Below, one piece after another: positions 22,955 through 34,833 of a stretch of DNA of 64,000 bases. The notes below the pieces were generated by a model, which saw only the letters and a list, made by a program, of their open reading frames with translations, was not told where the DNA came from and searched no databases. Origin of the DNA: Panicum virgatum (lineage: Eukaryota > Streptophyta > Magnoliopsida > Poales > Poaceae); contig NC_053144.1 in NCBI RefSeq assembly GCF_016808335.1, positions 68,557,400-68,621,399 on the forward strand. Direction: 5' to 3'. Each line of letters opens with the position of its first letter. Position 1 is the first letter of the stretch. Made by a program: the position numbers and the translations under genes.

Positions 22955-23867
22955 TGGTTACATACATAATCTATAAAATTTGTTGAATTCAGACGAGTGC
23001 ATTTTTGAAAACTGGGAGTTGGGATGTGCAGGTTAGATAGTACAGCCGAGTATCAGATTAATCAAATCAAGTCATTTAATTGTCCTGGCACCGGTGCATG
23101 CCCTTACATAAAATGGAGGCCGGGCTTACACATGTGAACTTTTCCGATCCTATATATACTATGGAGATACTATATACATAAGACATGATCAATAACAATA
23201 AGTAAAGGCGCATACATTCAAGTGTACGAGGAACACCCCTAAAAAAAGTGTATGAGAAACTGACTGTTGCATATGCATGGATTCATATGTTCCAGGCCTC
23301 CAACAGAAATTCAAGATCGATCCAAGAAGAATTTTCAGGCCAAGCAGTGCGTGCCTGGAGCCCCTGGAGGCTTGGCTTCGCCGTAGCTACTATAGTCTTT
23401 TACAGGCTGCACTATATACTGCTCCTGTTTCTACTCGATCCAGTGGTCGACAACCTCTCATGCATCACCTGTAAAACATTGTAGTTGAAGGTTTTTGCAC
23501 AGCAGGATTGTGCAAAATCTATGCTTGTCAACGTGTGATTTGTATGTGCGTTTCAAGCACCAAGACATGCACGCGCGCATGATTGGAAGTCTGGAGCCTG
23601 AACAAGTAAAATCAGCTGCTACTACGTTGCAACAGCGGATTTATGCAGACACTAGGTAAAAACTGCTCCGGAACGAAACGCAGGCATAAGCGCTAGCATA
23701 TGAATGCAGAATGCTCACATAGTCACATATCAGGAGTATGGAGTATATAAATACAGTCTGCGCATATATAGCCGCTCATACCTTGACATCATACAAGATC
23801 CCAAGTGAACAAGAGAAGAGAGGGAACCCAGATTGTAGGGAGTGCGACCGAATCTCGTATGAAAGAG
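22955..23867. other. Gene-free stretch downstream of MIR171
   Basis: No reading frame of interest. It lies 3' of the minus-strand MIR171 hairpin and should contain the end of its primary transcript. A TATA-like element on the opposite strand is listed separately. Confidence 0.4.
23744..23753 (+). promoter_or_regulatory. Plus-strand TATA-like element near MIR171
   Basis: TATATAAATA is a good plant TATA match, about 120 bp before the MIR171 hairpin but on the opposite strand. If it is used, the transcript would be antisense to the miRNA precursor. Nothing else supports activity. Confidence 0.3.
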
Positions 23868-23960
23868 TACTAAGATATTGGCACGGCTCAATCAGAAACA
23901 CCATATCGCGGGCATGGCATCCCGCGTGGTCATCTGAGCGAGCCGAGCCAACATCATAGC
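23868..23960 (-). ncRNA. MIR171: MIR171 precursor hairpin
   Basis: On the minus strand, 23894 to 23874 reads exactly as a 21-nt miR171 of the TGATTGAGCCGTGCCAATAT type, lying in the 3' arm as is usual for MIR171. The 5' arm at 23953 to 23933 carries the expected star (TGTTGGCTCGGCTCGCTCAG plus one base), which pairs with it over most of its length. The terminal loop contains a second helix (ACCACGCGGG with CCCGCG...GGT). miR171 guides cleavage of HAM/SCL6-type GRAS transcription factor mRNAs that control meristems and branching. The primary transcript should run from higher to lower coordinates; a weak CATAAAG box near 24178 (minus) could serve it. No host ORF overlaps. Confidence 0.93.
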
Positions 23961-24816
23961 TACTATTTCATCACCTCCTTTCCTTTTGCAGGCCCCTGCA
24001 GATCGATTGGTGATGGAAAGTAGGAGCAGGCACATGCCAATTCGCCATGGCCATGCAGATAAGATGAACAGCGAAGAGTAGCTGGAGAGAAGAGAGATGG
24101 AGCTGGAAGAAGAGGAGAAGGGAGAGAGGGAGGACGGATGGGGGCTGGGGCGGCTGGAGAATGGAGGAGGGGCTCCAACTTTATGCAGCTCGATCGATCT
24201 TGTGTGGGTGGGCATTCAAATCCCTCCGGCTACCAAATGAGTAAGACAGGCTGCGGCATTAATGGAAACCAGGGCCCTGTCTGTCTCTCTCCATCTCCAT
24301 TCTCCAACATCATCGTGGAGTAGTACATGGATGCATATGTAGGTGCAACCACATAAATGAGATTCCCCGGGCCACGCCCAGCTTTCTTGCCCGATCTGAC
24401 CCCTCCCTCTCCCTCCTCTAGCCCTCCCCCACACAGCTGCTGGCTGCTGCTAGCCTGCTAGCTCTCGACCGCCGCAAAGGATCGGAAGAGGTGCCCAGGC
24501 CGCCAGCAAGCCAACAACAACATTGTCTGCCAGTCAGCCAGTCTGCCTGCGTCTGTTCAAGTGTTCATGTGTGAGCGAGAGAGAAACGAAACCCTAGCTA
24601 AGTTAGCAGCTATGGCGGCGTGGTGTGGCTTTCTTCTACCGACGGGGCATCTTGGCGACGGGTGAGGATTGAGGACGGCGAAGAACGTGCATGCTACAGC
24701 TCCGCCATGCTTGAGAGGTTGAGGGCGGGCGGGGGATGGATCGGAGTAAATGTGTTACGGACGCGGTGCGATCGGGACGTGCCTTTAATTTCCACCATTT
24801 TTCATCGGTTTCAGCT
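23961..24816. other. MIR171 upstream region and unassigned sequence
   Basis: 23961-24200 is the likely 5' part of the minus-strand pri-miR171 transcript (CT-rich on that strand). At 24540-24665 there is a gene-like plus-strand leader and an ATG at 24612, but the frame stops after 17 codons and a MITE follows at 24817. I could not assign a gene. Confidence 0.4.
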
Positions 24817-25180
24817 GAGCCCGTGTTTAGTTTGTAAGAAAAAAAAAATTCGATGGAATCTTACTAATTTGAAGTATTAAATAAATTCTATTTATAAAAT
24901 TTTTTATACAGATGGGTTGTAACACGCGAGACGAATCTAATGATGCTAATTAATTCATAATTAATCAATAATTAGCGAATAGTTACTGTAGCACCACTGT
25001 TGCAAATCATGGATTAAGTAGGCTCATTAGATTCGTCTCGCGATTTACAGCCTATCCATGCAAAAAGTTTTACAAATAAAATTTATTTAGTACTCCGTAC
25101 ATGTGTTGAAACATTCAATGTGACTTTTTTTTCTGACATATGGATAGATTGTTGCAGCTGCATTTACGAAGGGGCGTGAC
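24817..25180. mobile_element. Diverged copy of the 21687-22038 MITE family
   Basis: It shares the GTGTTTAGTTTG-type end, the central inverted GACGAATCTAATGA motifs and the CATTCAATGTGA segment with 21687-22038. The right end is degraded, so its boundary is approximate. Confidence 0.65.
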
Positions 25181-25669
25181 ACCATTCACAACGGGTAATT
25201 ACTCATGCCATTTCAAGTTCGATCGAACGACTTTCGCAGAAGACGAGGGATGGGGGCGCCGGAAGTAAAGGAGAACCAACCAGCATAGAGTCATTGGTGA
25301 CGCAGGACGACGAAAACTAGGATTTGTAAGGGTTTTTAGGTGATCCCAACCCAAAACACTACTAATAATGATTTTCTATACTTGCCATGTTATATAGATA
25401 CTACTCATAGAAACTACATCCCCACTGAATAATTTCTTTTAAAAAAATTGTTATCCCATCATATTTCTTTCTCTCTTTTCTCCCTCTAATCCTAGTTTCT
25501 TTGGTTTTGGTTTTTGTGTAGATATGGTTTTTTGCATGAGATCTGATTTCTTTATCTTTTTTCTTCTCTCCTCGTTAATTCTTTTGCTACCTCAGCTTTT
25601 TGCTTATATGACAATATATTTAATGCTATGGAAACCAACTGAGTTGAAGGGTTGGGACTGCCCTTATAA

Positions 25670-25864
25670 GGCCTGTCTCAATGGGGTTTCATGGAGAATT
25701 TCGTGACATTAAATATCATCAATTTTGCTGACGTGGCAAGAAGAGAGAAAAATGGAGTTTCATGGGATGCGAAGAGAGTTTCATCACTATGAAATTTATC
25801 TGGCATGATTACCTAGTTTTCAATCTAGATATCTATGTACATGAAACTCCCATTGAGATTGACC
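25670..25864. mobile_element. Tourist-like MITE (PIF/Harbinger)
   Basis: 195 bp flanked by TAA on both sides (25667-25669 and 25865-25867). The terminal inverted repeats are GGCCTGTCTCAATGG and GGTCAATCTCAATGG. A 3-bp TAA duplication is diagnostic of Tourist-type elements. It is nested in the fold-back element. Confidence 0.85.
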
Positions 25865-25878
25865 TAAATCCCTCCACA

Positions 25879-26036
25879 TTAGTGAAGGCTAAAAATATTC
25901 AAAACGCAGGAATAGTGGAGCATGCAAAGCACGGACATATAGGCTATAAACAGGTTGAATCGTCGTGAGGTTAGGGGAGAGAGAGAAGAACACAAGAACT
26001 TAAAAACTTTATTTATGAGAAAAATAATTGAGTCAT
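25879..26036. repeat. Dispersed repeat, copy 2 (shared with 75-232)
   Basis: Nearly identical to 75-232 over about 155 bp, including GGTTGAATCGTCGTGAGG. Here the sequence continues past the point where the other copy is cut by the LTR element. Confidence 0.75.
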
Positions 26037-26870
26037 GTATTAATAGTAAAGACCTCATACTACAAGGCCATTAATTTTCTGCTAGTAGTGTTGAGAGCAA
26101 GTATTATAAGTATTATAAGTGGTTGTGTGCTGGCCGAATCTGACGTGGGAGAGAGAGCGGGCGTATCATGACGCACCCGCGGTAGCCAGCCGAGAGGCAT
26201 TGCGCCGGTCTGCGATCGACTGAGCTCCCTGCTGGGCTTTAAATCTAGCGAGTCCCGCCACCATCACAACACTCTTTCTCGCCGGCAAACAGGCGTGGCT
26301 ATTAGCCTTACTCTGATGGCAGTCCCAACCCTCCAGCTCTGTTGGTTTCCATAGCATTAAATAAGCAAAAAAATTGAGGTGGTAGTAGAGTTAATGAGAA
26401 GAGAAGGAAAAAATATGAAAAACGGTATCATATCTATGCGAAACTAAGATAAAAAAAGAGAGGGTTGAAGGGAGAAAAAAGAGAAGAGATATAATTCAAG
26501 TAGTGTTTTGGGTTGGAATTGCTACGAGAGTTTTCAGCCGCTAGTCACTTGAGCCTGAACAATATTTTTTTTACGAGCATATTTTTATATTGTGCCCACA
26601 GTACACACGATATATGTACAACCTAGATCGTACCGTCTTGACCCAAGACGAAACAAAGAAAAGTGTTTTGTTCCTGTTTAATTAGTTTACACGTACAATC
26701 GGCTTCATAACCAACTGTACACTGTGTGATTAAGAAGAAGTGCCTTGATAGCTAAGTTCCCGGATATTGCCACAATGAGTTCAGTACTCTACTACTTTCT
26801 CGCCAGTGCAAAAGTCATCAAGCGCTGTGCGCAATTAAACAGGTAGTGAGAATTGCCTCCCCTTAGCCTT

Positions 26871-27134
26871 GGCTGTGTTTAGTTCTCCCAAAGTTTTCAA
26901 ATTTTCCGTCACATCGAAATCACATCGAAACATTAAATATAACAAATGATACATACATGGAACATTAAATATGGGTAAACAAAATAATTTATTGCACAGT
27001 TTGGATGCACGTTGCGAGATGAATCTTTTGAGCCTAGTTAGTCCATGGTAGGACAATATTCACCACATACAAATGAAAAATACTACAGTGCTTTTGAGTT
27101 TCACTTTTTGCAAACTTTTCGCATCTAAAACAGC
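26871..27134. mobile_element. MITE with GGCTGTGTTTAG-type ends
   Basis: About 264 bp with imperfect inverted ends (GGCTGTGTTTAG against CTAAAACAGC). The AAAGTTTTC and GCAAACTTTT subterminal motifs are also inverted. This terminus type is common in grass genomes. The exact class was not determined. Confidence 0.6.
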
Positions 27135-28956
27135 GCTTGTATACGGCCCAGTGCCTTCCGTAGCTTCGTTCCGGATGGTACCGGTGATGGTGATGTCGGC
27201 GTGGCTCTGCAGATGCAAAAGAGGCCGCCTTCTCCTAGCCTGCAGCCTGTTGACGCAACGGCACCGGCCGGAGGAAGTAGTGGTGGTGGCCGCTGGCGGT
27301 GGGGCTAGGGGCGATCGAGCACGGCGAGACAAAAGAGACAAGGCGACGTCAGGCCGGGGTGGGTGCTCCGTCGCGGCGCGGCGGTGGCCGCTGGCAGGCA
27401 GCAGACAGGCAGGGTCCGTCCTAGCGATTGCAGGCAGGTGCGGTTGAATTCCAGGCCCGGACCGCGCGCCGGACGGACGGGGACGGGGACGAGCAGGAGG
27501 TTAATGCGAGCTGAGGGCCGGCCGGCCGGGGGAATCTCGTTCTGCCTGCCGGCCCCACCCCGGCCCCCGTCCCCGGCGTAACGTAAATGCGGCCGCGCCA
27601 TCACCCCGGCCGTGCCGTCGTACGCCGGTCGTCCCTGCCGGCCGGCGTTGCGTTTCTTGCGGGCGACAGCTTGCATGGGGAAGGAAAGCTGGAGTGAGCC
27701 GAGGCCACCCATACCGCGGTCGGTCAGGCAGCTGCTGCGCGCGCGCGCGATGTGATTGTGATCCCGCCCGTCCCGGCCGCCCGCTCGTATTGGATTTACC
27801 CTAGCGGCTAGCGCCTTCAGAATCAGAACCGCTCTGGCGCTCTCGGCTACGGCCGAATTTCAAAAACCCAAGATCACTTTTTTTAGGCAAAAAAGAGCCT
27901 CCGGCTCTTCTGTATTATGAGTTTTTTTTTGTGAGTTTGTGACCGAACAAGATCACATCTTTTTTTAGAGAACATTTTTTTTAGAGGGAACAAGCGGCCT
28001 GTTCCGATGGGCTGTCTGGTGTGGCTGGACCGAACAGGCGGAATATCTCATCAGCGTAAGAGAGGATCGCTCGAAGACGAAAGAGAGCATGGGCCACACA
28101 AGATCGACGTTATTTTGGGCCTACATTTTCAAGCGCAGATGGGTTATTGGGCTTTACGTCTGGATGGCAAGATTCGAGCAAAAATGTCATGTGGGCCATG
28201 TTGAGAGGCAGCCGTGATAAAAACCCAATACAGCAAAACTCAGGCCCAGGATCGGAAGAACAGCAGCGGCCCGCTTGAAGCCTTTTCCTCTTTTGGGACC
28301 CGTCAGCTTCACGCCTTGAACATCCACCACGTCTCTTTTGTTAAATACCAAAAAAATACATACAGGTCGCGGCTCTTGCTTTTCTTTATCTTTTAACTCA
28401 CAGTGTACAGTTTGAACGTGTCCCGACCCAAATCCCATGTATTTCATTTGTTGCGAAAACTTGCTGTAAAAGCTACTGTAAAAAAAAAAGTTGATACCAG
28501 CCGTGGTTGACTCCTGGCGTGTACAAGCATAGACTATCTTATTCTTATCTGCATAGATAGAAGCTGCCGCAGAGCACCCGTACAGTACAAAAACCCCAAG
28601 GCTCGTCTCTAGTACATACAATGTGTATTCGACGGTTTATACTGTAATAAAAATGAACACCCTTTTTTCAGTTCATTTCCTTCGAAAATCAATACGGCAG
28701 CAGCAGCAGCAGCAAATGTTACCATCAGCAGCATATGGGCCTAGCCCGCACGGCCCGCGACGCAACCACCCCGATGCGGCGGGCGTGGGCCCCGTGATCC
28801 GATCCGGGACGAAGCTTCCGCGAAGCAGCAACGGCTCGGCGCCTCCTCCTCAAAAACCGCCATCTCTTTCTCTCTCCCACCGTCCCACGAGCCCACGACA
28901 CCCCCGCATCTCGTCTCCAACGCAGCAATCTGCCTGCAATCTCATCCACCACCACC
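27135..28956. other. GC-rich intergenic region and F-box gene upstream
   Basis: 27135-27850 is GC-rich with overlapping random open frames on both strands and no recognised domain. 28000-28956 is the upstream region of the F-box gene and includes a (CAG)5 tract at about 28697-28714. No clear TATA box was found. Confidence 0.4.
27869..27956 (-). repeat. Short retroposon fragment with a 9-bp direct repeat
   Basis: CAAGATCAC occurs at 27869-27877 and 27948-27956. The 70-bp insert begins with poly(T) and contains AAAGAGCCTCCGGCTCTTC, a small hairpin that I associate with grass retroposon tails in minus orientation. The boundaries are less certain than for the other micro-insertions. Confidence 0.45.
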
Positions 28957-31581
28957 ATGTCCCCGCCAGATCCGATCCCGACGCCGCCGGCGATGGACGC
29001 CGCGCTGCCCCCCGCCGTCGTCGCCACCATCCTCTCCCGCCTCGACGTCCGCTCCCTCCTCCTCGCCGCCGCCGCCTGCCGCGGCCTCCGCACCTGCGCC
29101 TCCCACGCGCTCGCCTTCCTCCCCTCCTTCCACCTCATCGTCCGTGTACCCTCGCGCCTCCTCGTTATTTCCGCTTCGCCGCGGCTGAGAGACTAACTGG
29201 CTTCTCGCATCGCTTGTTTGTTTTTCCTTTTGGTGATTGAAGGAGGTTGCCCTGACGCACGACCTGCTGCGACCGCTGCTGCCGCCGAACCCGAGCCTGC
29301 GGAGCCTGCGCCTGGACTGCGCCCGTCTCGAGGACGACGCCATCGGCTGCCTCGCGCGCTCCAGCCTGCACGAGCTGCTCCTGCTCAACTGCGAGAACAT
29401 AAGCGGCGGCCTGCTCTGCCAGCTCGGCGCCACCTGCAGAGATCTCAGGTACTGTATTTGTATTCTCCAGAGTTTATATTGCTATGGCGATGTGTCTGCG
29501 TCGCCTGCACTGGCACTGGCACCGGCACCTGTACGCCACGATCGAAGCCACTCGTGCAACAACCAGTGTCATGTATGAATCCGTGTGCCTGCCATCTGAG
29601 GCTTGCTTATGTGAAACACAATGCACTAGCTGCACGATTTGCTTTTATGGCATCGTTTCGGTTTGTTTCAGTACTTCAATTCAATTGTATGGTGTGATAC
29701 TATGGTACTGATTGCATTTTTTTCTTACGGATGCAGAGTGCTTTCTCTCAACTCTCTTGGTGCGCGTAGGGGGCTGGTTGTAAATTTCTCTGATCTACAG
29801 GAATTGCTCAATGGATGTTCTCAGTTGGAGGTAGGTTAAAACTTATACCTCTGATTTCATTCACTAGCGTGTCAACAGATTAGTGGCAATCATTCTGTGA
29901 TTTCTTTACATGAATTCAGGAAACTGTGGAGGTCAACCCTTAATATTGTAATTCTCCAATTAATTAACGAAAGTCAAACTCCATAGTTTACATACAGAGA
30001 TCTGCATCTTGTTTTATATGTTAGTTTTATCCATTCCCATCCTCATAATGTTCATGTGAATCACTGATGAGCAACTGTGATCAGACTTTACATCGAAGAC
30101 ATACCTTTACTAATCTTGAATATGTCTGACATTGTTTTTTTTTTTGTGTACATTTCCAGTCACTGAGATTGGCACTGGATTTCTCAACTTTTGATGACCC
30201 CAACTTCGGTCGTGTGTGGGCATCTGCCTCCGAAAGGCTATCATCTCTTGAGATTGGGTATATTCCAATGACGATGTTACTTGACCTTCTGGCAGCAGTT
30301 GTGGAAGTACAACAATGCATGGACTATGTTAAGGCACCGGTTTTCTTTCCTAGCCTTCAAAAGTTATGCCTCACAGTGGATTTCATAACTGACCATTTGA
30401 TTGGCTCCATATCAGTCGCCCTTCCATCATTGACGCATCTGGACCTGCAGGATGCACCAATTGTGGAGCCTACATCGTCATCAGATCTCACAAATGCTGG
30501 CCTTCAGCAAATCAATCCACATGGAAGACTGAAACATATTTCTCTCATGCGGAGTCAGGAGTTTTTAGTAACATCCTTCCGGCGAGTGAACGATCTCGGA
30601 ATCCTGCTAATGGCTGACAAGTGCTCAAATCTTGAGAGTGTATGTCTTGGTGGTTTCTCCCGTGTCACAGACACTGGTTTCAGGGCAATCATTCACTCTT
30701 GTTCTGGCCTTCATAAGCTTAGGGTGTCTCACGGAAGCCATCTAACTGATCTTGTTTTCCATGACATTATAGCCACATCTCTTTGCCTGACACATGTGAG
30801 TCTGAGATGGTGCAAACTCCTAACTGATGTTGGAATTGAGAGGTTATCGTTCAACAAGGATCTCAATGTATTGGATCTTAGAGACTGCCGCAGTTTGGGT
30901 GATGAAGCTGTAAGAGCTCTCAGCTGCCTCCCCAAGTTGCAGACATTGTCGTTGGATGGTACTGATATTAGTGATGAAGCATTGAAATATCTGGGACTTG
31001 GAACATGTCCTCTAACTTCCTTGTCTTTGAGGGGTTGCCGGAAGCTAACAAATGATTGTATTCCCTTGTTATTTGCTGGCTCTGTTAAACAGAGCTTACA
31101 GGTGTTGGATATCTCAAGAATCCCAAGTGTCACAGATGATGGTATCATGTTGTTAGCAAGGAGCCGAACTCCTCTGATTGAGCTCCGAATGCGAGAAAAT
31201 CCGAAAATTGGGGATGCTGCTGTGATGGCTCTTGCATCCATGCAAGTTGATGGTGGAACTTATGGCAGCAGCTTGCATCTGTTGGATCTATATGACTGCG
31301 GTGGGATTACGCCACTTGCAACCAGATGGTTTAAGAAGCCATACTTCCCAAGATTGCGGTGGCTGGGAATAACAGGTAGCCTGAATAGGGTTATGGTGGA
31401 TGCCCTGGCTAGAAGCCGGCCTTTCTTACACATGGCGTGTCGTGGTGAAGAATTAGGGACTATGCTCTGGGACACCTATTCTGACTGGTATCGGCACAAT
31501 GATGACGATCTGGATGAACTTGAGCAGTGGCTTTTGGAGGGCGAACCTGTATCAGATGATGACACCATCATGGAAGAATGA
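28957..31581 (+). CDS. F-box/LRR protein (possibly FBL10-like)
   Basis: Four exons: 28957-29139, 29243-29448, 29737-29830 and 30160-31581, giving 634 residues. The first donor is the least certain (GTCCGT); a start at the second Met, 28993, is also possible. Residues about 14-50 form an N-terminal F-box (ALPPAVVATILSRLDVRSL), which docks to the SKP1 subunit of SCF ubiquitin ligases. The rest is a long run of leucine-rich repeats of the cysteine-containing type (for example GLHKLRVSHGSHLTD, LRDCRSLGDEAV and LSLRGCRKLTND), which should recognise the target protein. The tail is strongly acidic (DDDLDELEQWLLEGEPVSDD). A member of the nuclear/cytosolic E3 adaptor family; the substrate is not predictable from sequence. 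AATAAA at 31892-31897 may be the polyadenylation signal. Confidence 0.88.
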
Positions 31582-32341
31582 GGAAACCGTTTGGCAAACT
31601 GTTGTTGTGTGCCATAGTTGCTTATCCAAATATGATCACCTAGCTTGAATCAGCTGTGTTGATCTGTTATTGTACTAGCAGTTGGGATATTCTCATTATA
31701 CCATTCCTTGGGTAGCTGTTCCTGGCAAACCTGACGTTGTTATGTATGTTATTTGGACTCTGACATTGTATATGGAATGTACTGCTTTCTAATTCAACTG
31801 CCAGGTCTTTGCCAAAATGCTCGATTGTTGTACAATTATTGTGATACCAATTTGATGTTATTAGGTTTCTATCTGAAAATACTTTCAATTTAATAAAGTT
31901 AGTCAAAACCTTATCCAAATGAAACGAACATGCCTTGCCTGCCGTGGTTGGTGGCTGATGCTGATTTGCTGTGAAAAATAGTACTGGTGAATGGTGCTGA
32001 TTTAGTGTGAGAGAAAAGCACTGTTGCTGGGTGTAAGGAGAATAGAGTGAAAAAAAAGATGAAGTAATTAGATGATCAAGGAGAATAGAGTGAAAAAAAA
32101 AGATGAAGTAATTAGATGATCTCGAGGAGTGGTAAAGCGTACTTTCCCAATATTTTGTTAATACGTTTGTTACTTTAATATAAAAGGTACTAATAATATA
32201 TTGTGTGTTGTAGACGGCCAATAGTGCTCAATCTATGAAAATAGCGAGATCCGTCTCACCTTTTTCCCTATCTTTCCCGCTCATCCGTTCATTGCTTAAA
32301 GGCATCTATTGCTATTTGCTAGTAGTGAATGCTACTTTCTT
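31582..32341. other. F-box 3' region and transposon flank
   Basis: 3' UTR, a diverged relative of the 21085-21198 MITE (about 31935-32030), and the 43-44 bp tandem repeat. It ends at the left border of the nested retrotransposon block. Confidence 0.45.
32035..32121. repeat. Tandem duplication, 43/44-bp unit x2
   Basis: The unit at 32035-32077, beginning AAGGAGAATAGAGTG, repeats at 32078-32121 with one extra A in the poly(A) run. It looks like a recent local duplication. Confidence 0.85.
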
Positions 32342-33403
32342 TGTCGCGGTGTGCAAATCCACAGTCGGGTGGCGTAGTGCACCCGCCTAAACCCAGAGGG
32401 AGAGTACTCGGGGTAGCTAGGATTAGTCCAATCTAGATGCAAGAACACGATGAACACAACAGGTTTAGAGTGGTTCGGGCCGCCGGAGCGTAATACCCTA
32501 CGTCCACTGTGGTTGAGAATGAGATTGCTCGGAGTGAATCCGAGCTTGTGTTATGTTTGCCTTTGACCTGGCTTGGCTTTCTTCGGCCTACCGTGCGTGC
32601 TCTCCCTTTTATATGACCAAGCGGAGCATGTACACTGAGCGGGGCCCCGACATGTAGACCCGGCAATATATTATCTTACAACGTACGAATCTTCTGACCA
32701 GCCATGGTCTTGAGCTGTCCTGTCGGAGTAGAGTTTAGCCTCTGCAACCGCGCGTTGAGGTCATGATGAAGCGCCGAACTACCGGCTCAGTCCACTGTAG
32801 CAGCATGCACTGTTGCTCCAGTCAGTAGCTGGTCATCATGACTCGTCGCCCATGCGCGCGGCGCTGAGTCTATAATGCTTGCCTTAGGAACTGACGAGCC
32901 GCCTCGGTAACTGGCGATCCACAGTGTGGACTGACAAAAGCTGCCCCGTGCCCAGCGGCAGCAGAGCACGCCTCAACCACTCGCACTTAATGCGGGTGGG
33001 TGAGGGAGCTTCCAGCGGAAGGTTTGCGCCCGCCCGCGTCTGCGTGACACGTGGCGGCTCCGGACCCCTCCCGAGCAGCTAGCTGAGCTGAGAGTTCACG
33101 GGGTCCGGATAGGCACGTGGAGGTCCCGGACCCATCTGCGGGAGTCCGGATGGCACGTGGAGGTCCCAGACCCACCTGCGGGGGTCCGGGTCCACGGCCA
33201 CAGGTGCTGAGCATTTCCACCTCTGGGACACGAGGTGACACCGGACACGTCCCCGAGCGGGAAGCGGATCCGGGACCGTTGGTCCGGTGAGATGGAGTCG
33301 GCCACCAGGGGTCCGGCTGCTCAGCTCCTTTAGGCGTAGTTATGGATAACTACACGAGTCTTGGCACAGTAGGAGTGGGTACCCCAGTTGCAGGGTACCG
33401 ACA
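32342..33403 (-). repeat. LTR of the outer element (3' LTR on the minus strand)
   Basis: 1062 bp matching 58443-59586 except for a replaced segment: the portion here at about 32396-32565 is absent from the other LTR. It is rich in GTCCGG motifs. Confidence 0.8.
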
Positions 33404-34833
33404 GAGGCCCCCGGGCCCGCCTTACGAGAGGCAACGAACCCGCAGGTGGTGGCACTACTGTGAGCAACTTGGCTGCTTCTGGCGCCCAGTGGTGCGCGCC
33501 GCAAGGGTCTTGTCCTGCGTCGTCCATCCTTTGGGTCACTTGCTGCATCATCACATTTGGACCTGCACATGACTCAAGGTAGATGCTTAGTAGCGTGCCC
33601 ACGGGTCCCAAATCTTGTTGGCTGTGATCCTTTGAGATAGACAGCTAGGCTCAGTGAACGGAGCTCAAGGGGCTGGCCTTTAGGTTAAGAGAAAGTCCGG
33701 ACCTCCAGGTTCCCAGTCCTAGGTACTACGACACTCATTCACAGGAGGTGGTGCGTGCAGGCTTAGGGTACGGAACCAGGCTAAGCGGCTACACGGCTCC
33801 GGACCTCCCCGGAGAATGAGTGCGCTTCCCTGAACCTGCAGGTTCCCAGCTGTAACATCCCAAAAATTACCTAAAATAAATCGTGCGCTAAAATTTTGCT
33901 TCGTCGTTGAGCTCGAGATCCCTCCTTGAAACCCTAACCCCAGTTGTCCGGAATCCTCCCTGTCCCGCCGGATCTCCCGATTCCCCAAAGACCCGACACC
34001 CGTATCCAGCACCCTGTTTCCCCTCGACCTACGCGTCGCGCTCTCGCGCGCCCGGACGCCGAGCATGGCCGACCGGCTCCGCGATCAGCGCCGTGATCCC
34101 GGCGCGGATCCCTCCCTCCCTCTCCCCTTTTTTCCCTTCTCTCTCCCCTGCTTTTCTTTTTCTTTTTCTTTTTCCCATTTTCTTTCTCTTTTCTTTTCTT
34201 TCTCTCTCCTTCCCTCTCCCTCTCTCTCCTTCCTTTCTTCTCTGCCGCGCGCGCCTGGCCCGCGCCCTTCCCCTCGCCCTCTGCTCCGCCCGACCGTGCC
34301 CAATCGAGCACGTCTCCCCGGACGAGCCGCCCTTGGACCCCATCCCGGTCACGCAGCGCGCCTGGCCGGCCCGGTCCTCCTCCCCGCGCGCGCGCTGCTG
34401 CTGCCTCCCCCCCCTCGCGCGCGCACACGCGCTCGGCCGCAGCAGCTGCTCGGCGCCTCAGCCTGAGCGCCGCGCCGCCGCACCACGGCCGCCTAGCCGC
34501 ACCTGCGCGCGCAGCGCCCCGCCGTCCGGCCCGTGCGCAGCCCGTCGCGCGCAGCACCACCCTGCCCAGCCCCGCTCGCCTGCGCCCCGTGCTTCACCCT
34601 GGCCCGCGCGCGTCACGCCACGGCCGACCGCCGTTGACGCTGCACAGCGGCGTCGACCGTGGCACAGCGCCGCCTGCGGCGGTCGCCGCCTGCCCGTGCC
34701 GTCACGTCGCCTCGCCGCTCGGTTTTCGCACGCCATTGACGCCCCACCAGTGCTCCCGCGCCGTGCCGTCGCGTCGCCTCGCCGCCCCCCACGCCATTAA
34801 CGCCGCCCAGCCCCCGCCACCGCCTTGGCCGCC

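Larger units (their letters stand above)
25345..26517. mobile_element. Fold-back element with long inverted arms and nested insertions
   Basis: The ends CCCAACCCAAAACACTA (25345) and TAGTGTTTTGGGTTGG (26501-26516) are inverted. Further in, the segments around 25617-25662 (TAATGCTATGGAAACCAAC) and 26318-26363 are also inverted copies, so the arms extend over about 200-300 bp with decay. Between the arms lie a Tourist-like MITE (25670-25864), the dispersed repeat 25879-26036 and an unrelated GC-rich loop (26130-26300). No transposase was seen. The class is uncertain (MULE-like or another TIR family). Confidence 0.65.

Noticed and set aside
24612..24665. Gene-like leader and ATG on the plus strand
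   Set aside because: The frame stops after 17 codons, no downstream exon was found before the MITE at 24817, and no family is recognisable.
27073..27712. Overlapping GC-rich frames on both strands
   Set aside because: Random openness expected at this GC content; no conserved domain and no exon structure.
28187..28621. 144-codon minus-strand open frame upstream of the F-box gene
   Set aside because: No recognised motif, low-complexity ends, and overlap with the probable promoter of a well-supported gene.
33907..34800. Long Pro/Arg/Ser-rich open frames in the GC-rich part of the LTRs (also 44139-45418 and 54371-55642, both strands)
   Set aside because: They lie in the LTR promoter/leader, have low-complexity composition from GC-rich repeats, are open in several frames at once and change length with small indels between the three LTRs.
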